A DNA stretch of 64,000 nucleotides from Rhizopus sp. PT2906 (taxonomy: Eukaryota > Mucoromycota > Mucoromycetes > Mucorales > Rhizopodaceae), in NCBI GenBank assembly GCA_025529335.1, contig JAMYHX010000161.1:17807-81806 (forward strand), written 5' to 3'. The notes beneath the pieces are model-generated. The model was not told the DNA's origin and ran no database searches. It was given only the letters and a program-made list of their open reading frames with translations. Shown here piece after piece: positions 1 to 11,930 of this stretch. A program made the position numbers and the translations under genes. Every line of letters starts with the position of its first letter. Positions within the stretch are counted from its first letter, which is position 1.

Positions 1-29
1 TATAATGTATGTTATTTTCATAAACTCAC

Positions 30-952
30 CAATAAACACGCTTGCAGTGGCTCTCATGTTTTCTGTAAACCATAGAGAAGAAAACTATTAAAAGACCGTT
101 TTTAGATTACATACATATTCAAATGTCTTAAAATTATACCACGGTCATGATGTTCAAGCTCATAGGAGCACTAATGGAAGCGATGGTCTGACCAAGCATC
201 ATAATCGCAAAAGACGGTGGGTTGATCTTGACTGCAATCCATCTTATCCAACACCCTACCGACAAAAGCACCCCTGCGAGGAAGAGCTAAAAGAATGCCT
301 TGTATAAACATAAAAAAGGACTTTCTATTGTACTTACCGATCGCTTTACTCCAATTCTTTCATACATCCAACTGGTAAAACAACTTACAATTATATATGT
401 TATACCCATGATATTATAGAGCCAATTTACTCCGGACAGAGAAATGTTAAGATATCCTGCAATCACTAAAGGAATAGGACTGAACGTACTGCCGAAGATT
501 GCTACGGCTGTACGAAACAGTACTACAAAGCAAAGAACTAACCACGCCACAGGATATGTCTTTAGCTCTGTAGAAGAATCATCTTGAAGCTCCTGAGATT
601 TCGGCTTACGCTCGGTGCTATCGCATTGAGCACCTGTATGTTTTAACTGATAGGCAGCTTGCGTAGATTCATTAATAACTGTGTGGCTAGACCCTACTCC
701 ATCTGATATAAAAGACTGCTCAGATGGAAACTCCTTCTTTTCATTGCTACCTCCATACTGGATATATAGATTTGAATATGTAGATTGTTGTTGATGAAGG
801 CGCGTTTCTGGCTCTTGTCGATTTGTATAACCTGTTATCTCGGGGTAACTACTGGGACGTTTATCTGTGTCCCTAACTTCCACAAAATCATTTTCCTTGT
901 GTATCATACTAGCGGATGCTCTGTGATCTGGAAATGACATGATATGGCGCAT
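30..952 (-). CDS. FLVCR-type MFS transporter, 5' part (runs off the window)
   Basis: The first three exons (952-338, 286-140, 84-30) join in phase and read into a major facilitator protein of the FLVCR/MFSD7 type, a family of heme or choline transporters. About 130 hydrophilic residues come first, then the first membrane segments. The most telling stretch is in exons 2-3: GQTIASISAPMSLNIMT followed by WFTENMRATASVF, close to the family signature GQT-ASISAP...NIMT...WFGENERATA. Donors are GTAAGT, GTATAA and GTGAGT; acceptors are TTTTAG and AATAG. The long charged N-terminus is probably cytosolic. The remaining transmembrane helices lie left of position 1, so the gene is cut by the window edge rather than broken. 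The substrate cannot be told from sequence. Confidence 0.8.
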
Positions 953-2215
953 TGAGCAAGTTTAGTAATTGTACTTTTTTAGGAATATAGATAATGTGGT
1001 TTAAAAAATAAAAGGGTCAATGTTGATCTTGTAAAAGCAGATATAAAACGAAAAAGAAGGGAAGAGGGTGAGGCAGACAAAAGTATGATCAAGGACGCTA
1101 TATATAAGCAAAAACAGTCTAACCTTACATGTTATATATACTATTTAAAAGGATAACATTCAAAGCGTAATAGAAATTTAACGACAATAATAACTATTGA
1201 ACATGAGATCATAATTTACGATACTCTTCCCCTTTTTAAGATGAAAAAAAGAGACAGCGGTACCAAATAAACCTTAATTCATGCCCAAAGCGTATTTTAA
1301 GACATAATGGCCGGCTAATTTCCCGTGTGTATAAACCTTAGAACATGAACATATGTCAATCAGCATTAGTTGATGATTTACAGTCAGAGTATGTTCTATT
1401 AAAACACAAAAGTAGAGCTTTTATTTCACGCAAATGTGCAAGATGGATTTTTGTACTAAAGATAATTGTATATTCCACTGCATATGCACATCTGAGCTCT
1501 CACTTATTCGTGCTAATATACGCTACTAGCTGTCAAAATGAAGTAATAACAGAACTGTGAGAATGATATAATTTTTGAGCTACTTCTTTATTTTGTTATC
1601 CTAAAGGAATGTAATAGTGTCAATAGTGTCCTGGTGGATTTTCTCATGCTAAAGTGTACCCTTTTGCCAAGCCGAGGAACCTTTAGGAGTAAAGTATTTT
1701 AATAAAAATCGCCTTTGGCGAAGTATTTTCCTTTTTGAATGTTTGGTTTCTTGGTGCTTTTAGACTATCTATCAAAAATCGCTTACTATCTCAATGCAGG
1801 GTATTGGAGTAAAAAATAGGTAGCTTGAGTATAGTTGACGGACTGTTACTTTAAGATATGTTAATTCACATCATTTCCTTTATTCAAGCCATCGTGCGTT
1901 TAGGCTTTTTCTTTATTAAATGGTTAACATTTCAATCTAGAAAATGTTTTATTTAAAGGTGGTGGTGTTAAATTGCTTCATCAAGAAGTCATAGTTGCAA
2001 TATTGGCTGGCAAAAATAGATGCGTTGGTGTATATCGCAAGAACCGAAAGTCGATCCCTTAGCCTACGATACAAAAAATATTTTGCGATTCTTTATGGAC
2101 CACCAATTGTACTCCATTCAGCAATTACTTCTGTTTTTTTTTTCGCGCCTTATATCCACACTTACCTCCAATTGCTGGTAACGTCATTATTCAAGATTTT
2201 TTTTAAGCAAAGCTA
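953..2215. other. Intergenic, no supported gene
   Basis: AT-rich stretch upstream of the transporter. Only short open frames of about 70 codons occur, without domain signatures or credible splice sites. The promoter and 5' leader of the left-hand gene must lie in its first few hundred bases, but no specific box is convincing. Confidence 0.5.
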
Positions 2216-2221
2216 AAAACG

Positions 2222-2640
2222 GTAGTCGAGTTGCTGCAACAAGAATAAATTAAAACCTGGGATTTGTCCATTTTGACAAAGTATATTACAACCAATTTCA
2301 GCGACAACACCTCTTTTACGATCAACAAGCTGCAACAAAAGACAATTCTTTTACTGTGTATTGCAACGATGTGGGGATCAAGATCAGATATCGGCACCTT
2401 GCAAACACGCAATGTCCGCTTCAAGCTTGATAATGATGCATATCTCACTGGTGTTATATTGTTCATCAGAGCTCCAAAGGAAGCTCAACAGAAACATTCA
2501 GCATTGGGCACCTTATCCCAAAAGTCGATGTGACCTGTATTTATACTATTTACTTTTATGGAAAAAACAGAACATTTACGCTCAGAGTTCCTAGACAAAC
2601 CTACGATGTTCCAAGCATACGTCAACAATTCCATCAAAGT
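2222..2640 (+). pseudogene. Tyrosine recombinase relic (DIRS/Crypton-like)
   Basis: A frame from about 2250 to 2530 reads like the core of the phage-type tyrosine recombinases carried by fungal DIRS and Crypton elements: a WDLSIL segment, an LLLCIATMWGSRSDIGTLQ segment in the place of the usual ATG-RPSDL box, then an IRAPKEAQQK strand. The frame stops at 2533. A second frame around 2560-2640 (MEKTEHLRSEFLDKP...) continues the expected C-terminal direction, so at least one frameshift is present. Upstream, the frame is closed near 2245. The catalytic His and Tyr region is not recognisable. A dead fragment, not a gene. The assignment rests on remembered family patterns; a profile search against the tyrosine recombinase family would settle it. 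Confidence 0.55.
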
Positions 2641-2779
2641 ATCTCTCGCGATTTGAAATAATCGTCGCATTGTTGGATAATTCCATGAATTGCTTTCCAG
2701 AAGACAGGTATGTTGATTGAGTGAAAACATTGACAACGCTTGAAATGGTTCATGAATATTGACAGAGACAGAGGAAGCA

Positions 2780-3195
2780 CTAGCGAGGTTGATCAAATAG
2801 CATTTTTTCCCCCAATATTCGCAAGGCAGAGATAGACCACAAAAGACATTTGACCGATGCATATTGTCTGTAGTATAGCTGTGGCGTTGGTGGCAAAAAA
2901 AAAACAAGCAACGTGGGTAAGGTTTTGTAGCAACGATAAACTATAACGCAGTAGTGTACTTCTCGATTCATGAACTCGACATCAACTGTTGTTTACACAT
3001 CAACAATTATAGGTGGCTGCTGCAAAGATTCATTTACAGGCTTATAAAGGACATCTGATCCTGTTCCATCAACTCACTTCGCATCGCCAATTCTATAAGC
3101 ATCTCCATCAATGTCAACTATAGCTTTGGTAACAATACTCTTCACGTCGTGGTGTTTCAAGATGAATTTGCTAGTTTGATCGGTTCCAGGTCATT
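2780..3195 (-). pseudogene. Possible decayed ORF of unknown origin
   Basis: One minus-strand frame from about 3190 to 2780 contains only two stops in roughly 135 codons and has protein-like composition. It includes KFILKHHDVKSIV and DIDGDAYRIGD segments before the first stop and a DGTGSDVLYKPVNE segment after it. Neighbouring frames are closed many times. This is the expected look of a recently decayed coding sequence, perhaps repeat-derived given the recombinase relic next to it, but no family is recognised. It could also be chance. Confidence 0.25.
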
Positions 3196-3199
3196 TACG

Positions 3200-4380
3200 G
3201 TTTCTATTTGTATGAAACAATATTTAAATAAGTTTTCTAAATGGAAGAAATAATGATAAACCCACCTTCCGAGTCTGATATTTGTGCTTATATTATTTGT
3301 AAACAGTGAAGAGTCAATAGCTGTTTTATTATAAGCTTGAGAGAAGAACTATTTAAATACACTTCTTTTTTATCTCTTTCTTTCTTCTTTAAAAGACAAA
3401 AATCATATCCTATACCGAGGAGCATGGAAAGATGTCTGTTCTCTGAGCAAGCTTAACGTGACGCTGCACATTGAAAAGGTTTGTTGACGATATTACAGGT
3501 TGTGTCTGTAGTGGATTTCCTTGTGCGTGTAGTGTAGTGTTTCCCTACTTTTTTCCTCCACTGGCTAACTTTTATCACTTTATAGAAACTATTACACAAT
3601 TGAAACGATTCCTAAATGTAGTTTATCTTGCAAAAGATCCAGAATCTGTTTTGTATGAACATAAAGCTTTATCAATCAATACTACATTATTACACCTTTG
3701 GGAATATACTTCGTTGTTTAAATAAGAATCCTTCTCAAAATTCACAAGTTGGTGTACAGCACAAAAGTTAAATTTCATGGTCCAAATCTATTGACGACCC
3801 ACATTCCTATCTTTTGAACCTCTTACCACTAACACTCCTTACCAAAAAAGCGAGAAAATCAGTTGATGCCTGGCTCATTCGTTGGCCTTCCATATGTGCA
3901 ATATTACTCGAAATAGACCACTTAGCTCACTCTCCGTTCCCTGAAGCTTCAAACCATCTTGGTGAACCCTTTGTTAAACATCTTCGTTACATTCAATAAA
4001 AATTTTCAGATAGTTAACTATCATCTCTAATACATAATACTTTTACATTTTCCCTTTAATCCCAAAAGGGTTTTTTCATTCCTACACACTGCGATCTGAC
4101 TGGAGCAGTACAGCATGAAAATGCTATTTGCTCATTGGTCGGATAAAATCATTCTTCTTAATCGTATTGAGCAATGAATCAAAATTTGTCGATGGCGGAA
4201 AATGAATGTTATCCAGTTACTTTTGCAGAAAATTACGCTCGGAAAATCATGCACGTTATAAACAGAGAGATCATCTTTAAGATAAGAGATTTGATTCGTT
4301 GTTCATATTTAACCTCAGTTGTACCTTTGGCTGCTAGATCTCTCTTCTTTTCTTTTTCTTCCTTTCCCTTTCTTTTAGAA
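3200..4380. other. Intergenic, no supported gene
   Basis: Contains an 84-codon open frame at 3471-3725 and a 61-codon one at 3814-3999 without recognisable domains, plus the leader of the aspartokinase gene. A pyrimidine-rich tract (4337-4376) lies just before the aspartokinase start. Confidence 0.45.
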
Positions 4381-6215
4381 ATGCAAATAGAACTACAAAT
4401 GAATTCGCCCCAACTGCCATGGGTTGTTCAGAAATACGGAGGAACAAGTGTAGGCAAATTTCTGAATGAAATTGCGGACACGATCATACCGTAAGACCGA
4501 GTATAGAATCTTTATGGTGCCTTCACCAACGTTTTTACAATATTATTTAGGAAGTATTTAAAAACAAATAGAGTTGCCATTGTTTGCTCAGCAAGAAGTG
4601 GAGTCACGAAAGAGAAAGGAACGACAAACAGGTAAAGTAATAATAATATAGACGCATTGACACTAATAAGTAATATCATTAAAGATTGTTACGAGCAGCA
4701 AAAGAAGCCATTACGGAAGGGTCAAAAGAGCACTTGAATATTGTAAAAGAAATAAGAGATGATCACATTAATGCAGCTAGATCGGTCATTAAAAACCCAG
4801 AGATATTATCGGTCCTTGAAGATCAATTAGAAAAAGATTGTCTAAAGTTGAAATCCTTTTTGGAAGCAGCAGAGGTAACAAATGTCCCCCCACAAATAAA
4901 GTTGTGAATATGTGTTGATATGCTATTAGATAATTGAAGAAATATCTGCAAGATCAAAAGATATCATCGTTGGCATGGGCGAAAAACTGTCATGTACCAT
5001 TATCGCAGCTGTATTAAAAGATAGGGTAAGCACCGGTAATTCAATCGGAAAGTCTTACTCATATATAACATAGGGAATAGATAGTCAACTAGTAGTTCTA
5101 AGTAATATCATTAATCAAGAGTTTACAACCCTTGATCAATCATTTTACGACTATGTGGCTGGTCGATTAAAAGAGATCATACATGACTGTGGAAATCGGG
5201 TGCCAGTCTTGACAGGTAATAATGAATGATGATGCTTCATTTAGAGCATTTTTTCATGCTTTTTTTTTGGAAAAAGGGTTCTTTGGTTATGTGCCTGGGA
5301 GTTTGTTGAATAGCATTGGTAGAGGATATACAGATCTCTGTGCAGCATTAGCCGCTGTTGGTCTGCAATCACAGGAACTTCAGATTTGGAAAGAAGTAGA
5401 CGGTATCTTCACAGCCGATCCACGAAAGATAAACACAGCAAGACTACTACCCATCATCACTCCCGAAGAGGCAGCAGAGTTGACCTATTACGGATCAGAA
5501 GTCATCCATCCGTTTACGATGGAACAAGTCATTAGAGCAGAAATTCCCATTCGTATAAAAAATGTCGAGAACCCCTCAGGTGTAGGATCCATCATATTCC
5601 CCGACAGTCTCAAGAGAAACGGCTCTGCTACGCCTCCGCCTTCACCCGAAGTTTTAGCTCAGAATGGCTATCATAAGGACTTGTCAAGGAAGCGACCTGC
5701 CGCAGTCACTGTCAAAGACAAGATTTGTGTCTTAAACATACAATCAAACCGTAAAAACGTAAGCCATGGGTTCCTTGCAAAGATATTCACTATTTTGGAT
5801 GAGCATAATATTGTCGTCGACTTGATTTCTACTTCACAAATAAATGTCTCCATGGCCCTATCCATAGATGTCACTGAGAATAGTTTAAGTAGAGCTCTAG
5901 TGGAATTAGAAAGATTAGGAACAGTAAGTGTTCACATGAAACCCATCCGTCATTCTGATGTCTTGGTTTTAGGTCGATGTTATCCGAGATATGGCCATTG
6001 TGTCTCTTGTAGGCAAACAGATGAAGAATATGATCGGTATAGCCGGTGAAATGTTCTCTTCAGTGGCGGAAGCTGGAGTTAGTTTAGAAATGATTTCACA
6101 AGGTGCATCAGAAATTAACATATCTTGTGTTGTAAAAGAAAAGCATGCATTAAGTGCACTTAAAGCCATACACCAAAAACTGCTTGATGCAGACCCTAAT
6201 TTAGACACTGTATAA
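4381..6215 (+). CDS. HOM3: Aspartokinase
   Basis: Phosphorylates L-aspartate, the entry step to threonine, methionine and isoleucine synthesis. Seven exons join without a frame break: 4381-4490, 4551-4631, 4685-4874, 4930-5025, 5074-5215, 5277-5923, 5973-6215, giving 502 residues, the usual size of the monofunctional fungal enzyme. The N-terminal kinase signature is QKYGGTSVGKF. The catalytic domain continues through GMGEKLSC, GRGYTDLCAA and KEVDGIFTADPR. The C-terminus has the tandem ACT-type regulatory region, with two copies of an I...V.LI(S/E)...S.N(V/I)S pattern. The last intron is clear from GTAAGT after ACA and TTTTAG before GTCGATGTT. The start could instead be the in-frame ATG at 4399. 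By family knowledge the fungal enzyme is feedback-inhibited by threonine. It faces histone H3, with 109 bases between stop codons. Confidence 0.93.
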
Positions 6216-6324
6216 ATTTTACCACAAAGTATATTAAACTTTATTTATTTGCTCATTGAATAACAATAAAGTGATGTTTTTCCTTATTCTGCTAGCATAA
6301 GGATAAAGGAGCTGCGTATATTCT

Positions 6325-6979
6325 TTAAGATCGTTCACCACGAAGACGACGAGCTAATTGAATATCTTTGGGTTGAATTGTGACTCTCTTTGCATGAATG
6401 GCAGCAAGGTTGGTGTCTGTATACGGAGAAAAAGCGTTAGAAATATACCATGTGATGCATATTCAATTAAAAAAAAAGAGCTAACCTTCAAAGAGTGAAA
6501 CAAGGTAAGCTTCCGCAGCTTCTTGCAATGCACCAATAGCAGAGGATTGAAAACGCAAATCAGTCTTGAAATCTTGAGCGATTTCTCTTACAAGACGCTA
6601 TTACATAAGAGGTAAATATAAATAACCATGATAGCAAAAAGATTATGAGTATATCATACTTACTTGAAAAGGAAGTTTACGAATCAAGAGTTCAGTTGAT
6701 TTCTATTTTCAAGGCTTTGTTAGGACAACCTGTACAATTAAAGATATAATAAATGTCATTACCTGATATCTACGGATTTCACGAAGGGCAACGGTACCAG
6801 GCTTATAACGATGAGGCTTCTTCACACCACCTGTTAAGTATGGGTTATTACTGGTTCATGCTATTTTTTAAAGACTTACCAGTAGTAGGTGCTGACTTTC
6901 TAGCAGCCTTAGTAGCAAGTTGCTTTCTAGGTGCTTTACCACCAGTAGATTTACGAGCAGTTTGTTTGGTTCTGGCCAT
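6325..6979 (-). CDS. Histone H3 (H3.3-like, intron-containing)
   Basis: Core nucleosome histone of 136 residues in five exons: 6979-6880, 6830-6763, 6702-6664, 6597-6486, 6416-6325. The N-terminal tail [20 protein letters not shown] is canonical and carries the K4, K9, K14 and K18 positions. The [13 protein letters not shown] segment at the start of the alpha-2 helix resembles replacement-type H3.3 (AIG) rather than replication-coupled H3 (VMA). Residue 31 is Thr within SAPTTGG. Four introns in so short a gene also fit a polyadenylated, constitutively expressed H3 rather than an S-phase cluster gene. No H4 gene is beside it. The 39-base third exon encodes exactly [13 protein letters not shown]. 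Confidence 0.95.
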
Positions 6980-7040
6980 ATTGAAAAAGTTAAAATTGAA
7001 AAAGAAAAAGAAAACGAAAAAGCTACTGATCATTTCTTAA

Positions 7041-8453
7041 ATAAGCATCGTGACTATTGTTCCATGATTTAAACAACCGTATATCACTCTTCAACAATCA
7101 AACGCAGGCAGTAAAGACGATGCTCTCTAGAAAAAATAGAGTGCTTTTGTTAGTATTCTATTGATTACGAATACATAATGAGACATAGATACTCCTTCCA
7201 TTTATACGATTATCAACCTAGGATACCATAATAGGTAGAGGACTCGTTCAATGCTTTATCCTGCTATGGAGCTGAATAAACGCTGTGGTCATTGTGATTG
7301 TTGTGATAAGGCTTTGATGAGATATTCATGTTTCCCGCAATAGAAAAGATAATGACATTGATACCTTTGGTTGCCTTGGAACTTATCAGTCGGCTTGATG
7401 TAATACCTTTTGAATGTGTCAAACTTGCTAGACCAATTAGAGTGTACCTTTTTTGTGTGTGTGTCCATGCGGCATACTCCCATGTGCTCAATGTATATGC
7501 CTTGAAAACACTGGTGCCAATGTCGGCCACACTGCATTACTTTCTGTAGCAGGTTGCATTCAGCGCACTTTCTCTTTGATTTCAATATTTACCAAAAATA
7601 GAGTATGAATCTTCACAGTAAGTTTACCCGTAAGCTTGGCGCGCGCACGATTCAGAAAAAATTAGCCAAATCATCACAGGACAGCCATCATCCGTTCAAT
7701 TTGTTTGCTCTCTAAATGTCAAAGATACGTTCAAGTGGTTGCTCCATTTTCTGATCTGAGGAATACCATGTAACCTTATCTAATTTCGAACCATGGTCTC
7801 TTCCTTGTTACTATGTCAACTCAATAGTTTGTAATCTTTCCAAGTCTAATGTCACAATTGTGTCCGTATACGGATGTAGGCATTCACATATAAAGTGACT
7901 ATTGATCAATAGTTTAAATGGTTTTGTTACATGAGGCATAGGTTTATTGTTCTAATAACAATAAAATAATTCCAAATTTTATGCGCTGAGTAAAGATGAC
8001 AGCGTATGTGGATCTACACACCTGACCGTACTCTTTATCATAGAATATAGACAATGAAATAATGAACATATGAATTGGACAACCCGTCTAAACAGACGTA
8101 TGAGGATATTAGAGGGGTTTGGTAAGGTGTAATTGATTTATCAAAATTAAAAAGTACCACGTTCACGGAGCCCTTCTTGCCCATATAAAAGAGGAGCTTC
8201 AGAGCTCTTTAACATAAGGGGAGTTTTTTTTTTTTAAATAACAAGGGAGAAGGGGAAGGGAAAGGGGCGAAGATAGGATATCGACTAAAAAAAGAAGAGA
8301 CTATCCATCAGACTTGGATGAAACCTGGGCCGTCTACTATTTATATATCTCACCCCTATCTCCTTTTCTTTCTTCTTTTTCTTCTTTATTAGTTACAGAC
8401 TTACTTCTTTCCGGTAACTCTTTTTATAAAAGCGAGACTATTCTCTGAACATT
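7041..8453. other. Intergenic, no supported gene
   Basis: Non-coding between divergent H3 and the aspartic-protease homologue. A minus-strand frame at 7289-7585 has several Cys and His residues but no recognisable fold. A TATA-like CCATATAAAAG at about 8180 and a pyrimidine-rich tract at 8359-8390 probably belong to the downstream gene's promoter and leader. Confidence 0.45.
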
Positions 8454-9875
8454 ATGAGATCGGCATTCTTATTCTACCTTGGAGCGCTCGCACTATCAAC
8501 AACAGTCGAGGCTATTCACAAAATCCCTCTATATCAAAAACGAACCAACCAGCCAGAGTTTATATCTGCACCTGCACAACCTGTCCAAAATGGCATGATG
8601 GGGGCTGTTATCGAAGTCGGTAACCCACCACAAGAGCTGACATTAGCACTGGATACATCCACAGGATTCAGTTGGATCCGTGGCACTCAATGCGTTAATG
8701 AAAACTGTCTGGATAGAAAGTCATACGATGCAAGCAGATCTACCACAGTTGTTACTGTAGGCAAAAAATTCACCATGGATTACGGCCGAGGTATTGCTTA
8801 TACAACTCTCTGTCTTGATACTTTCCGCTACGCTGGCTTGACAGTAGAGAATATGCCATTCGGAAATGCATACCGCATGGAGCGTTTTGACAAAGGGTTC
8901 GATGGCTTCCTTGGTTTAGGAAGAAATATAGATCTTAATACGGTGCAAGAACATTATGCCAAGCGAGATATCCCTGATTCAGGATTTGTACCTAACGCCT
9001 ATCAACAGAGTTATGGTATGGGTAGCTCTCAATTTGCCATGTATACAACATCTAGTCAAAGCGGATTCTCGCAAACTACAGCATCAAACAGCACTCCATC
9101 GACGGGTGTTGCGTCTGGAGGCTGGGGAACAATCTCAAAGCGACATACAAATGATGATACACCCGCAGGGTACCTTGTTTTAGGTAAAATAGAATCCTCC
9201 TTTTTTGGACTCTCCTTTTTTTTGCATTATTTTTAGAAAGTCACTAAAGCTTTACTTTCTGATAGGTGGAGTAGATACAGACGCTATTCAAGGAAAGTTA
9301 TATTATGTCAAGGCAGCTGAAAATGATGGCTCTGGAAACTGGGCAGTTCCTGTACGCCATGCCAAATTTTTACATAACCTCTGTTTTAAAGTTAGTAAGC
9401 ATGCGAAAGCAGTGCTGTCTTCTTCCACGGATGTTATTGGATTACCAAACAAACAAGGTAAAAATAGGTTACACTAGTTTTTGCAACGTATCTAACTCTA
9501 TCTACTTGTTTAGCTGATGAGTTTGAAAAGCATTGGTATGCTGTCTATGATGAACCAGACAATACATACAAAATTCCTTGCTGCTTGATGGATAGGCTAA
9601 CAAGCTTCCAAATACAACTTGGTAATATCACTGCCACAGTTCCTCCTCACTATTGGAGTTATCCACGCGAAACAGATACATGCTGCGATATGTGTCGTAC
9701 TCATATCGGTCGCAGTGGCTCAGACTCGGACTATGTCCTTGGGTTCTCATTTACTAATGCTTTTTATACACAGTTTGATATTGAAAAAGATAGAATTGGG
9801 TTGGCCATAAAGAAACACCACAAACATGATGGTCTTGAACTTCAATGTAACCTTGATTACTTTGTAGACTTGTAA
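8454..9875 (+). CDS. Secreted pepsin-family protein, probably non-catalytic
   Basis: Three exons (8454-9183, 9266-9457, 9514-9875) give 427 residues with a signal peptide (MRSAFLFYLGALALSTTVEA) and the bilobal layout of A1 aspartic proteases. Recognisable family blocks are AVIEVGNPPQELTLALDTST at 51-70, FDGFLGLGR, and YVLGFSFTNAFYTQFDIEKD near the C-terminus. The active-site motifs are degraded. The first reads D67-T-S-T instead of D-T-G-S. The second reads AVL-S295-S-S-T where AIIDTGT is expected, so the second catalytic Asp is missing. The second lobe keeps a Cys-rich loop (CCDMC). The reading frame is clean, which suggests a maintained pseudoenzyme rather than a decayed gene. A role as inhibitor, lectin-like binder or surface protein is speculation. 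Confidence 0.85.
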
Positions 9876-10734
9876 AGATGAACTATTCACATACACAATT
9901 TCTGATTACAGCTATTACGGCAAATTATAATTCCCTAAAATAAAGCAACACGAGTAATAACATCATTTATATGAGCCTAAGCATAGCTTGATTACTGTAA
10001 AGACAACAGTGATTAAACTAGGTGCAGAAATTAAAGTCTTAATTTGGCAAAATGACTTAAAAGTATGCAAGCAGACACTTGTTTTATTTACACACATGAA
10101 GATCAAGCAGCTATGCGTTGCTTGAACAAATAATTTCCTGTTCAAACTTGTAGGAGTACTTATGACAATTCTCCACATGTTTTTTCTTTAGTTGGGTTTA
10201 TAGTAATGATATTAAGCATTTTATAAATATCACACTAGTCATTTCATTAAGAGACAAAGTAAACAACTGAACAAGACAACAGAATATACGTGTATATGCC
10301 TATCACACGAAACAGTCATTACTTTGAGAAGCGCGCACTCAATGTTAATGTTAAATCATTTCGGTTTCACTGTTTCTACAAAAAAAGTATAATTCATCAT
10401 TTGGTACCCTTTAAACTACATAAGGCTTAGTTACAATAATTTATTCACCTCCACTCAGTCAACATGTGGATGGCATTAGGGTTTGTGTCTCTTCTTTTCC
10501 CTCTTTACCGTTACTTCTTCAATCACTGTTCCTGGTGTTTAGATGATGATTTATGACTATCGTGTGTTATTTTATTATCCTTATCCATCACTTTTATAAA
10601 GAAAGTTACTTTGAGGATCACAGTAAGAAGTGCAATATGTTAAAACTGGAGTGTCCTTTCATTCGAGAACCATTTTACTATTAAAGAAAACATGATTAAT
10701 TGATATAAAAAGTGTTGTCGATCGTTAATTTAGC
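9876..10734. other. Intergenic, no supported gene
   Basis: Short spurious frames only. The missing RuvC-I part of the nuclease relic that follows might once have lain in the last few hundred bases, but nothing recognisable remains. Confidence 0.4.
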
Positions 10735-11592
10735 ATGACAAGACTATCCGCAGTTAATTTTCCTTTTTTCCTTTTTTCTTTACTTCAACGTATTAGAACT
10801 TCAAGCTTGGAAGAATATTATCATTTATGTAATTACAATCTTGCTACAAGAAGACGAAAAGAACACCAAGAGTGTCATTTAGACGAATTTAAGTATATTA
10901 GTGAATTACCTACTTTAAAAACTGCAAACTTGACCTCATTTTTACTAGCTGCCTCTACACGTCTACGAAACTATCAAAGAATCCATAACTACTACTGTCA
11001 AGATAAATTGTATGTCGCTCTCTTGCATGGCGTGCATTTTAATAACGCTGTGTATGGCATAGGTCTCAAAAGTTAAAGTTCAAAACGTATATCAACAAGC
11101 AAAAAGGAACTCAAGAAATTGTTAAAAGACTCTTTGACAACAGCAAGAAGTATGGTATATCAAGCACAGTTGGCGCTAAAAACCAAAATCCAAACAAAAA
11201 CAAGCATGTACCTTTACCTCCTCTCAACGGAAGCAGGTCATTGCGTTCGGGGATGGTTCTTTTTGTTCAAGTATGAAATGAAAACGAGCTACACCTACAA
11301 AATGAATTACTGAAGAAATCAAACGAAAATGCAAACAATCCAACAGGGGAACCAAATTTGTTTCGGCTGACAAGTGCTTAACGAGTCAGATCTGTAACAA
11401 GTGTAAAATGAAAGAAATGAATAATTTCTTTGTTTCTGTATCAAAGCGAAGAGTATACTCTGTCTCTCAAGTGTGAATCTTGTGGTACGGCTTGGAATCG
11501 CGATGTGAATAGTGCATTAAATATATATGGTATCTTTATTTACAAATCAAAACACGATAATGAAAGTCCTCCCCCCTTCAAAAGACCTTCAA
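10735..11592 (+). pseudogene. TnpB/Fanzor-like RuvC nuclease, decayed
   Basis: Several plus-strand frames, read in order, reproduce the C-terminal two thirds of the TnpB/Fanzor-like proteins that are abundant in Mucorales. There is a helical segment (EEYYHLCNYNLATRRRKEHQ..., LPTLKT), then KTYINKQKG, then VIAFGDGSF at about 11237-11265. Next comes SADKCLTSQICNKCK, which is the RuvC-II region followed by the first zinc-ribbon pair, then LKCESCGTAWNRDVNSALNI, the second Cys pair plus the RuvC-III Asp, and a tail of HDNESPPPFKRP. Frames change at least three times and stops intervene (11074-11076, 11278-11280, near 11475). In the usual D-E-Y-L-T-S box of RuvC-II the acidic residue is now Lys (D-K-C-L-T-S). 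The RuvC-I Asp segment is not found. No guide RNA scaffold or element ends are evident. Confidence 0.75.
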
Positions 11593-11930
11593 AGGATTAA
11601 CGGTGCTCCCTGGATTTAATGCGCTGTCCATAACGGCAGTGCATTCCTTAACGCCTCGGTAAATATAAAATGAGCAATATATTATTTTTTATTCATTCGT
11701 CTTCTAGTTAAAGTGTCACTACAGTTAGTTATTATTGTCTCATTTGATGCAATAGAGAGAGAAGGTTACACACACACACACGTAGAGTAACGCAAACAAT
11801 TGTGCAAAACCAGTGAACACAGGTGTATTATTGTACTAAAACAATCAAATAGAGTATATAATAAGGTATAAATATATGTTATATATGTATGTGTATGTTG
11901 CTATACGCATACAAAAGGGAAATATAAAGG

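Noticed and set aside
3471..3725. 84-codon plus-strand open frame
   Set aside because: No ATG start at its 5' end, no recognised domain, and no splice partners.
7289..7585. Minus-strand ORF with several Cys and His, possibly a zinc-binding transposase piece
   Set aside because: Cys spacing does not match a zinc ribbon or knuckle, the frame is isolated, and no neighbouring pieces support it.
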